Shown one piece after another: positions 1 through 6,766 of a stretch of 34,998 nt of DNA. Origin of the DNA: Gemmataceae bacterium (GTDB lineage Bacteria > Planctomycetota > Planctomycetia > Gemmatales > Gemmataceae); NCBI GenBank assembly GCA_028288765.1, contig JAQGHQ010000249.1, positions 1-34,998 on the forward strand. Reading direction: 5' to 3'. The notes beneath the pieces were generated by a model, which saw nothing but the letters and a program-made list of their open reading frames with translations, was not told where the DNA came from and did not search any database. Made by a program: the position numbers and the translations under genes. Positions within the stretch are counted from its first letter, which is position 1. Each line of letters begins with the position of its first letter.

Positions 1-55
1 AACAGCCGCTGATTAAGACTGTCCCGTATACGACCCCGAAAAAGAGGTTCTATGA

Positions 56-120
56 GTGACTACCGTTGACTGACACGTGGTCATCGCGCGACACAGACCG
101 TGACTACCGTTGACTGACAC
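56..120. repeat. 21-bp perfect direct repeat, two copies
   Basis: GTGACTACCGTTGACTGACA, followed by C, occurs at 56-76 and again at 100-120, giving a 44-bp period. The 23-bp spacer contains a different sequence. No function is recognised; it could be a pair of protein-binding iterons or the edge of a mobile element. Confidence 0.85.
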
Positions 121-149
121 TTGTCCCCTTTGGGTGGACATGTTGCTGT

Positions 150-226
150 GTTGAAAGGCTCGCGTGGCTCGGGCCGCCACGGAGGGCGGCCCCCGTGGCG
201 GCCCGCCAGCAACCGAGGGGTTCAAC
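150..226 (+). repeat. MITE-like hairpin element, short copy
   Basis: The 77-bp element starts GTTGAAAGGCTCGCGTGG and ends GTTCAAC, so its ends are near-inverted repeats. Its core is a perfect 12-bp stem (GGGCCGCCACGG at 171-182 with its complement at 193-204) and a 10-nt loop. The same start and end sequences recur in a longer element at 10496-10672 on the other strand, which makes this a dispersed family rather than a chance hairpin. It has no coding capacity. Confidence 0.75.
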
Positions 227-258
227 CGAGCACGGACACGTGCGAGACCAATCGGGTG

Positions 259-286
259 ACATGTCCACAGCCTTGTGTGGACATGT
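259..286. repeat. Inverted repeat, 11-bp stem
   Basis: ACATGTCCACA (259-269) and TGTGGACATGT (276-286) form a perfect stem with a 6-nt loop. TGGACATGT also occurs alone at 134-142. This could be a binding site or terminator-like hairpin; no T-run follows on either strand. Confidence 0.6.
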
Positions 287-416
287 GCGCGGCAGCACAT
301 CGGGCGAATGCGCCCACCAACGATTCACATCGCCGGGCCGCTGCTCCCCTGGCGTATGGCGGCCTCATCCACGGCGCCCGACCCTGATCTTGAGTCCTGG
401 CCGGGGAAGGTGCTGG

Positions 417-1886
417 TCACTTCTTCTTCTTGAGCAGCCGCTTTGATTCCTCGGCCGTCAGTGGGGTGGATTTGACCGCGATCTCGAACACCATCTTTTC
501 GACCGGCTCGCCGTTCCACGCATATCCCTGGGCATCGTCCAGGATCATCCGGTGCCCGAACCCCCACCCGCCGTAGTCCGCAACGGCCCGCAATGTGTAG
601 ATCGCGATCAGCCCGTTTTTGGTCGACGCCAGGGCTGTATCGTAGATGCCCAGGTGGCGCGCGTTGGACTCGTTGGCGTTCGTCCCGTTCCAGCCGTACC
701 TCTCCTGTTCGGTTCGTCCCGCCAGCCGGTCCTTGGTCATCTCGATGATGACGTATTTCCGCTTCGCCATCTCGGTCAGTTTCAGGTACTTGATCCCGCC
801 CGGGACCTTCTCAAGCGGGACCGCGAAATGATCCTTGCCGGTCGCGGCCGTGTTCCAGATCGCCGGGTCGGCCGACCGGAAAATGACGATCCACCCGCCG
901 CCGGCCCGGGTGGCCTTCGGCTCGGCCTTCTCGATCTCGGCCAGGCGCTTCTCGACGCGGGTCTTGGCCAGTCCGGTCAGGTCAACTGCGGCCTCTCGGT
1001 ACCAGTGTTACGCCCGGACCCGGGCCTCCCCCCGCTCGCCCGCCGCCAACCCGCCGCTCAGGTCCCACCACCGGTCGGCCAGGGCCGCCATGTCCTCGCC
1101 CTTTACCGGCTTACCCTGCTCCAGCTCGGCCGCCACCTTGAGCTTCTCGTCGTCCCCCTTGAGCAGGAGCGGGAGACCGGCCGCCCAGTCCCCCTTCAGC
1201 AGGCACAGGAACCGGCCGACCCGGGCGTTCGGGCCCGGGTCGGCCGGGTTCGCCTGGAGCGTCTTCCGGTCGGCCTCGGTCGCCTCGAACGCCTTCCGGA
1301 TCGCCTCCACCTCCTTCGCCCGGGCGGCGACGGTCGCGGTCAGCCCGGGGGCGCTGGCCGCACGGCCCCCCGCCCCGATCGCCAGCTTGAGAAGCCGATC
1401 GGCCGTCGGGTAATCGTCGGCCCGGATGGCGGTCTCGGTTGCGTCCAGGGCAGCCTCGGCTACTACCCGGCCGGGGGCGACCCGGGCCTTCTCGGCCGCG
1501 TCCAGAGCCGTGTAGGCCAGGTCGGGCGGCTTGACCGCGAACGCCCGGGCGGTCGCGTCTACGGCCTCCAGGGCGAGGGGCACATCCCCGCCCCGGGCGG
1601 CCAGGTCCCGGGCCTCCCGGTACAGGACGAACCTGGCCGCGGGGTTGTCGGTCGTCTCGTCCGCCTCCTTCAGCATCTTCCGGGCGAGGTCGACCTGCTC
1701 GGCCGGCTTCTTCTTCGCGTAGTCGGCCTTGTGCACATCCCGGATCGTTTTTTCGGCCTGCTCGATGTCCGCCTCGGCCGGGACCGGGGCGGCGGGGGTC
1801 GCCGGGTCGGGCGGGGCGCCTGTGGCGGGGAGGCTTGCGGGAAAGCCGATGGCGACCCCAAGCAGGATGCAGACGAGGAGCTTCAT
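417..1886 (-). pseudogene. Exported Lys/Ala-rich protein interrupted by an in-frame TAA
   Basis: The reading frame starts at ATG 1886 with a signal peptide (MKLLVCILLGVAIGFPASL, then a Pro/Ala-rich segment). It encodes about 292 residues of helical, TPR-like sequence up to an in-frame TAA at 1008-1010. The same frame resumes at once with 'HWYREAAVDLTGLAKTRVEK' and runs to the stop at 417. The downstream part (one segment reads 'AAGGGWIVIF'-like, another 'KRKYVIIEM') looks like the C-terminal domain of the same protein, and protein character is continuous across the stop. Undisrupted, it would be about 489 residues. A CAA to TAA change would explain the lesion. The function is unknown; planctomycetes carry many such exported proteins. 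A sequencing error cannot be excluded. Confidence 0.7.
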
Positions 1887-2122
1887 GGACGATCCCCGGG
1901 CCAGACGGAATGAATGGCGATTGTACTCGGGGCCGGGGAGTGACGCACCGGTGAAACGACCTTCTGCGACCATCGGAGGCCGTGGGAGCAGACCGCCTTG
2001 CAGGACGACTTCCGGAGGCCGGGCGTACCCGGTCGGGCTGGCGAGCGACCGGGTTCTTCCCTGGTGGCACTGGCGCCAGATTGGTGCCGGCACTCCCGTC
2101 CCGGATTGGTTCTGCCCGCCCG

Positions 2123-2601
2123 AATTGGCTTCGTTCGGTAGATTCGACCCCCACCCCGGGCCGGCGGGCGTTGGTCGATCGCACTGACGCGAGGTCGAAC
2201 GTCCCCGGGAATTGGGTTCGGTCGGCAGAATCGGGCTGCGGACCGCCGGGGACCCAGGTGGTGGCAGGGAATGGCAGGATTTGGCAGACCCAGGACACGA
2301 GCGACCGATCTCGTGACCTCCGAGTCGGGACCTGGCGGGCAATCCGCCAGGAGTACGAGCGGGTGATGACCATCGGGTTCGTTCGGCACAATGGACTCCC
2401 CACCGGGGTGGGGACCGGTCCCCGGATTGGGTTCGTTCCGCAAAAACGACCTCCCGACCGCTCCGGTGGTCGACCCGAACCGGGGCGGACCGATGCGGGT
2501 TGGGTTCGTTCTGCAAAACCGACCCTGCCCGAGGGGGGTCGGATCGGCCGAATTGTGAAGGAAACGTGTAGGTTGGGTTCGTTTGGCAAAATCGACCCCC
2601 C
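2123..2601. repeat. Interspersed array of six 'TTGGGTTCGTTCGGCAAAA' units
   Basis: Six imperfect copies of about 25 bp, consensus TTGGGTTCGTTCGGCAAAA then TCGACC, start near 2123, 2211, 2372, 2426, 2499 and 2572. The last three are spaced 73 bp apart. The sequence between units differs. On the minus strand the unit reads FAERTQ, LPNEPN or CRTNP depending on frame. From memory, this kind of peptide litters hypothetical proteins in Gemmata-type genomes, which suggests a dispersed DNA repeat rather than a gene. Its function is unknown. Confidence 0.8.
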
Positions 2602-2817
2602 AACCCGACGCTCCGACCTCCGGTCCGACTCTCCAATCCGGGGTGCGCACGGCCCCGGACGTGGCCGACCGCCACGCCGGAGTCCAGAGTCGGGAACCAC
2701 ATCCGCCGCATTGCCTCCAGTGTACCTCGACGACACGCCGGTCCGAAGACGAGCTGGACGTTGAAACGGAGAGATCCGGGCCGGCCTCGCGAGCCCGACC
2801 GGGTACGCCCAAATGAG

Positions 2818-2850
2818 AACCGCCCCGGGGACTGAAGTCCCGGGGCGGTT
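2818..2850 (-). terminator. Perfect 12-bp GC-rich hairpin downstream of the oxidoreductase
   Basis: AACCGCCCCGGG (2818-2829) pairs perfectly with 2839-2850 around a 9-nt loop. It lies 54 bp past the stop of the minus-strand oxidoreductase gene. Read on that strand, the stem is followed by a weak pyrimidine tract (TTCTCATTT), so it is a plausible intrinsic terminator without a strong U-run. Confidence 0.6.
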
Positions 2851-2904
2851 GGTAGACGACCGGCCGGGCGACGTGGCGTCGCCCGGCCCGCGACCGGCGA
2901 GGGG

Positions 2905-4458
2905 TTAAGACCCGGCCGGGTCCTTGCCGTCGACCCACGGGCCTTCGAGCTTCTGGTAGTCCGGCGGGGTCAGGGTGCTGCCCTTGTCCCCGCCCGCCCA
3001 GTCCATGACCTGGTTCGGCTTGCCCCGCTTCTTGCTCCGGGTCTCCAGCTGGGCGGCCCAGGAGGCGTCGGCCTCCTTCGGGGCCCGCTTCTCCTTGTCC
3101 CAGAACAGCGCCTTCCCGAACCGGTAGCTCTGGACGCCCATGTTCACTGTGCCGAACGCGGCCGCCCCCAGCTCCGGGGTGCTGAACGTCTCCCGCTTCC
3201 GCGCGGCCACGCAGCCGAGGAAGTTCTCCCAGAGGAAGTAGGTCGCGTTCCCGACCTTCTCGTTCACGTACGAATGGACCGGCTTCTCCTGCCCGTCCGC
3301 CCCCTTCGGCTTGGCCGGGCCGCCGGTGATGTTCTGTCCGAACACGTCGAACCCGGTAACGTAGTCCCCACCGTCTTTGCCCTTGCTCGGTCCGAACTTG
3401 ATCGTCGCCAGGTGCCCGCGGATGACCTCGCCGAGCTGGGTGTCGTTACACATCGTCGCGGAGACGATGAACTGGCACCCCTCCTCGTAGTCGGCCACCA
3501 CCGTGGCAGTGTCCGGCACGTCCCGGCCGTCGTACTCCAGGTACAGCCCGCCGGCCCCGACCACCCGGGCCGGGAACCGGACCCCCATCGCGGCGATCAG
3601 GTGGGTCGTCTGGTGGACGAACAGGTCGGTGAACATGCCCCCGCCGAACGGCCAGTAGCACCGCCACTGGGCCCACACCGCCCGGTCGAACGGCTCTTCC
3701 TTGGGGGTCGGGCCGAGCGGCTGCCCGTCGACGCTCTGGAACTTATGGCCGAGCCACATGTCCCAGTCGATCGTCTTCGGGGTCATGTCCTTCTTCAGCG
3801 GGTAGTACCGCCACTGGCCGACGCTGCTGTTGCGGAAGTAGCTGGTCTGCCCCTGCATCACGTGGCCGATGTTCCCGGCCGCGATGTACTCGTGGGCCGC
3901 CCGCCAGGTCGGGTCGGCCATCGACTGCACCCCGACCGTGACCACCTTGTTCTTCTTCTGGGCCGCGTCGACCACCGCGATCGCCTCGGCGATCGTCCGG
4001 GTCATCGGCTTCTCCATGTACACGTCCTTGCCGGCGTCGATCGCGTCCAGGGCCATCCGGGCGTGCCAGTGGTCCGGGGTGGCGATGCACGCCACGTCCA
4101 CGTCCTTCTGGTCCAGGATCTTCCGGTAGTCCTTCGAGACGTGGTCCTTGTCGGTCACGTCCAGCCCGCACCGCTTGGCCGACGGGTACAGCCCGCGGCC
4201 CTTCTTGCTGCCCAGCTCCTGGTCCCCGTCCCAGACGTCGCAGACGGCGACCGGGTTGACCCCGAGCCCCTTCTCCTTCATCTCCAGGATCACGTCGATG
4301 TGCTGCTGGCACCGGCCGCCGACGCCCAGGAAGGCGATGCCGAGCTTGCCGTTCGCCCCGGCGATCTTCGCGTAGCTCTTCGCCGGCAGGGTCAGGGCCG
4401 CCCCGGCCGCCGCGCTGGCCGCCAGGAACGACCGGCGGTGGACCGACTTCTTCGACAT
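2905..4458 (-). CDS. Tat-exported Gfo/Idh/MocA family oxidoreductase
   Basis: This is a 517-residue NAD(P)-dependent oxidoreductase, probably acting on a sugar or polyol derivative outside the cytoplasm. The N-terminus carries a Tat signal (RRSFLAASAAAGAALTL, residues 8-24). A Rossmann fold follows (LGIAFLGVGGRCQQHID), then 'DVACIATPDHWHARMALDAI' and the family's EKP motif (YMEKPMTRTI), as expected for the N-terminal half. The C-terminal half is the usual alpha/beta domain. The start at ATG 4458 is chosen because GGAGGT lies just upstream and the Tat motif follows directly; an upstream ATG at 4527 would bury the signal. It sits 150 bp downstream of a hydrolase gene on the same strand, with a palindromic repeat between them. 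Planctomycetes carry many paralogues, so the substrate cannot be named. Confidence 0.92.
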   Translation of the reverse strand: MSKKSVHRRSFLAASAAAGAALTLPAKSYAKIAGANGKLGIAFLGVGGRCQQHIDVILEMKEKGLGVNPVAVCDVWDGDQELGSKKGRGLYPSAKRCGLDVTDKDHVSKDYRKILDQKDVDVACIATPDHWHARMALDAIDAGKDVYMEKPMTRTIAEAIAVVDAAQKKNKVVTVGVQSMADPTWRAAHEYIAAGNIGHVMQGQTSYFRNSSVGQWRYYPLKKDMTPKTIDWDMWLGHKFQSVDGQPLGPTPKEEPFDRAVWAQWRCYWPFGGGMFTDLFVHQTTHLIAAMGVRFPARVVGAGGLYLEYDGRDVPDTATVVADYEEGCQFIVSATMCNDTQLGEVIRGHLATIKFGPSKGKDGGDYVTGFDVFGQNITGGPAKPKGADGQEKPVHSYVNEKVGNATYFLWENFLGCVAARKRETFSTPELGAAAFGTVNMGVQSYRFGKALFWDKEKRAPKEADASWAAQLETRSKKRGKPNQVMDWAGGDKGSTLTPPDYQKLEGPWVDGKDPAGS

Positions 4459-4498
4459 GTGAGGACCTCCGAAAGGAAAAGTGTGGGTCAGGGAAAAG

Positions 4499-4605
4499 CC
4501 GTAAGGTCGAGAGTCATAAAGTCTCAAGTCGTAAAGTATCTAGATATGCAATCTTTGACTTCATGACATTACGACTTTATGAATTTATGACTCTCGACCT
4601 TACGG
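4499..4605. repeat. AT-rich 22-bp perfect inverted repeat with degenerate octamers
   Basis: The 22-bp arm at 4499-4520 (starting CCGTAAGGTCGAGAGTCATA) is perfectly complementary to 4584-4605. The interior is unusually AT-rich for this genome. On the right side it reads as degenerate 8-mers: GACTTCAT, GACATTAC, GACTTTAT, GAATTTAT, GACTCTCG. It begins 3 bp after the stop of the upstream hydrolase gene and ends 40 bp before the oxidoreductase start, so any transcript reading through would carry it. A similar element lies at 29803-29885. Confidence 0.85.
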
Positions 4606-4608
4606 CCG

Positions 4609-5352
4609 TCATTTCTTCTTCTGCTCGAGCAGCCACGGGAACAATTTCTTCTCGCCGTACGCTGCGTCCCAGCTGTTGTGCCCGACGCCCGGGTATTCCG
4701 TGTACTTCGGCTTCCCGCCGGCCGCCTTGAGCGCCTCGACCATCACCTGCGACTGCTTCACCGGGACCGCGGCGTCCTTGTCGCCGTGGAACACCCAGGT
4801 CGGGATGGCCTTGATCGTCTCGGCGGTCTTCGGGTTCCCGCCGCCGCAGACCGGGACGATCGCGGCCCACCGGTCCGGGTGGGCGGCGGCCAGGCTCCAG
4901 GTCCCGTACCCGCCCATGCTCAGCCCGGTCAGGTACACGCGGGTCGGGTCGGTCTTGTACGCCTTCAGGGTCTCGTCGAGTTCGCCCAGGGCCCGCTTCC
5001 CGTCGTCCGAGTCGGCCTTCCAGGTTCGTTTCTCAGACTGCGGGATGACGACAATGAACGGGAATGTCTTTTCGTGTTTCTTGATCGCCGGGCCGATCCC
5101 GACCTCGACCGGCTCCTTCGACCCGCCCTTCGTCTCCCCCGCCCCGTGCAGGAACAGGATCACCGGGTAGTCCTTCTTCCCGTCGTAATCGTGCGGGACG
5201 AACACGACGTAGGGCGAGGTCGACCCGTCGGCGTTCTTGAACGCCTTCTTGACGAAGCCGGCTTTCGCCGCGTCTTCCGTGAAAGAGGGACCGGCGAAGG
5301 CGAGTACACCGATAACGGCGGCACCGAAGCCGCCGCGGAAGCGGGGAGACAT
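4609..5352 (-). CDS. Exported alpha/beta hydrolase (esterase, PHB-depolymerase/dienelactone-hydrolase-like)
   Basis: The gene encodes 247 residues with an N-terminal signal peptide (residues 1-25). The alpha/beta-hydrolase fold is shown by the oxyanion region 'VILFLHGAGE', the nucleophile elbow 'GLSMGGYGTW', the acid 'HGDKDAAVP' and the histidine 'GVGHNSWD' near the C-terminus, so the Ser-Asp-His triad is complete. Such enzymes hydrolyse ester bonds of carbohydrate esters or polyesters in the periplasm; the substrate cannot be deduced here. ATG 5352 has GGAG upstream. It probably shares a transcript with the oxidoreductase gene downstream, separated only by the palindromic repeat. Confidence 0.88.
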   Translation of the reverse strand: MSPRFRGGFGAAVIGVLAFAGPSFTEDAAKAGFVKKAFKNADGSTSPYVVFVPHDYDGKKDYPVILFLHGAGETKGGSKEPVEVGIGPAIKKHEKTFPFIVVIPQSEKRTWKADSDDGKRALGELDETLKAYKTDPTRVYLTGLSMGGYGTWSLAAAHPDRWAAIVPVCGGGNPKTAETIKAIPTWVFHGDKDAAVPVKQSQVMVEALKAAGGKPKYTEYPGVGHNSWDAAYGEKKLFPWLLEQKKK

Positions 5353-5548
5353 GGGGGACTCCGGGAGGCGGCAGATGAGTGCCGCGGGTGGGCTGTCCCG
5401 GACAGCCTATCAGAGCGGAAACCGGCCCGCCACCGCGCAAGCGAAAAAGCCCCCGGCGTTTCACCCGTGGGACCGAACGGATTCGGGGAAGGAGCCGGCC
5501 GTGGGGAGTGCGCGGGACACGAAGGTGGGGCAAGTTGACCCGGCCGGC

Positions 5549-6664
5549 TCAGCCGCGGCGGGTGAACTTGAAGAACTCCCGCCGGGCCTGCCCATTCCAC
5601 GGGGAAGTCATGACCAGCTCGGCGTCGAGCCCGGCCAGGGCGATCAGCCGGAGGACGTGGTCCCGGTTCGTCTCGACCGCGTACCGGCTGCCGGCGTGGC
5701 GGGCCACGAGCGGGGACGTGAACAGGTCCGCGAAGATCACCCCGCCCGGGGCCAGGAGCCGGTTCGCCTCCGCCAGGAGCAGGGCCGTCTCGTCCGGGTA
5801 CGTGTGGGTGAAGACGCTGTAGAAGGCGACCACGTCGAACTCGACCCCGGCGACCGGCACCGTGGTCATCCCGCTCGTCACGAAGTGGAAGTTCGGCCTG
5901 CGGTACCGGCCCTTGCAGAACTCGACCGCCTCCGGGGCCAGGTCGGTCCCGTAGTACAGCCCGCGGTCGGACAGGAACCCCTCGGCCGCGGTCGCCAGCA
6001 GCCCGGTCCCGCACCCGACGTCGAGCAGGCGGCTGTCCGGGGTCAGGCCGAGGTCGGTGAGCAGCTTGAGCTTGATCGGGGTGAGCCGGTCGAACTCCGC
6101 CCGGCTCCCCGGGCCGGAAACGGACCAGAAGTCCTGCCCCAGGTCGGCCCGGGCGTAGATGTCGTGGTAGTTGAACTCCCCGTCGAGCGGGTGGGTCACG
6201 GCCACGTCGAGCTTTGCCCGCCCGCCCACCCGTTCGAACGCCGGCCCGCCGCGCTGGACCACGGCGAACTCGGCGACGTAATCCCCCAGGGACTCGGGGG
6301 CGGTGAACCGGAAGGGGTGGGCGATTTCCTCGCCCGGCCAGGCCGGGCGGGGGAGCGGGACGAAGGCGTCCGGGACGCCGCAGAGTTCGCCGAGGTAGGA
6401 CCGCCACGAGACCGTCACCCCGACCGGGTGCCGCCCGCCCGGGGCGATCACCGCCGGAGTGTGGTTGGTGACCGACAGGGCGGCCTCAAACGGCCGCCCG
6501 GCCTCGGCCGGCGGGACGGCCCGGGCGACCCGGACCGCGGCCCGGCAGTCGGCGGCCGGGAGGGGGGCGGGGTGAATGACGGGGCGGAGGCCGCGCACGA
6601 ACGACCGGGCCCGCCGGGCAGCTGGGCGGAGTGGGGCCGGGACGAGAGTCCGGAGCAGGTTCAT
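5549..6664 (-). CDS. Class I SAM-dependent methyltransferase with a novel N-terminal domain
   Basis: The protein has 371 residues. Residues about 165-371 form a class I methyltransferase: SAM-binding motif I 'LLDVGCGTG', an acidic strand end 'YYGTDLAPEAVEF', and the motif IV region 'FDVVAFYSVFTHTYP' followed by 'LLAPGGVIFADLF'. Residues about 40-160 contain beta-rich sequence ('AALSVTNHTPAVI', 'GVTVSWRSYLG') resembling the immunoglobulin-like C-terminal domain of some ABC O-antigen exporters; that link is inference. The N-terminus is Arg-rich and lacks a clear signal peptide. The gene lies 102 bp downstream of the FG-GAP gene on the same strand. The substrate is unknown; a cell-surface glycan is possible. 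Confidence 0.82.
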   Translation of the reverse strand: MNLLRTLVPAPLRPAARRARSFVRGLRPVIHPAPLPAADCRAAVRVARAVPPAEAGRPFEAALSVTNHTPAVIAPGGRHPVGVTVSWRSYLGELCGVPDAFVPLPRPAWPGEEIAHPFRFTAPESLGDYVAEFAVVQRGGPAFERVGGRAKLDVAVTHPLDGEFNYHDIYARADLGQDFWSVSGPGSRAEFDRLTPIKLKLLTDLGLTPDSRLLDVGCGTGLLATAAEGFLSDRGLYYGTDLAPEAVEFCKGRYRRPNFHFVTSGMTTVPVAGVEFDVVAFYSVFTHTYPDETALLLAEANRLLAPGGVIFADLFTSPLVARHAGSRYAVETNRDHVLRLIALAGLDAELVMTSPWNGQARREFFKFTRRG

Positions 6665-6766
6665 GGGCAGGGCCTTCCGTGGCGGACCGGGCCGGGAAAT
6701 CGGGCGCGGTTATACGCCCCCGGGTCCCGCCCGGTCAACCCGAACCGCCCTGCAGCCGCAGCCGGG

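Larger units (their letters stand above)
1..416. other. Gene-free stretch with repeats and hairpins
   Basis: I see no supportable gene here. Open frames on both strands overlap one another and have no recognisable protein character. The stretch holds a 21-bp direct repeat (56-76 and 100-120), a MITE-like hairpin element (150-226) and an 11-bp-stem hairpin (259-286). It lies downstream of the minus-strand gene that ends at 417. Confidence 0.6.
1887..2904. other. 1-kb intergenic region with a repeat array and a terminator-like hairpin
   Basis: Long minus-strand frames cross this region, but their only recurring peptides are translations of a DNA repeat in several frames (NEPN, ERTQ, RTNP). I therefore reject them as genes. 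The region contains the repeat array (2123-2601) and a perfect 12-bp hairpin (2818-2850). The rest is GC-rich with no recognisable signal. Confidence 0.65.

Noticed and set aside
2123..2601. CRISPR array
   Set aside because: Units are imperfect, spacing is irregular (54 to 161 bp) and no cas gene is present.
1883..2938. Long minus-strand open frames over the 1.9-2.9 kb region
   Set aside because: Their only recurring peptides (NEPN, ERTQ, RTNP) are one DNA repeat read in different frames. No domain, start site or codon pattern supports a protein.
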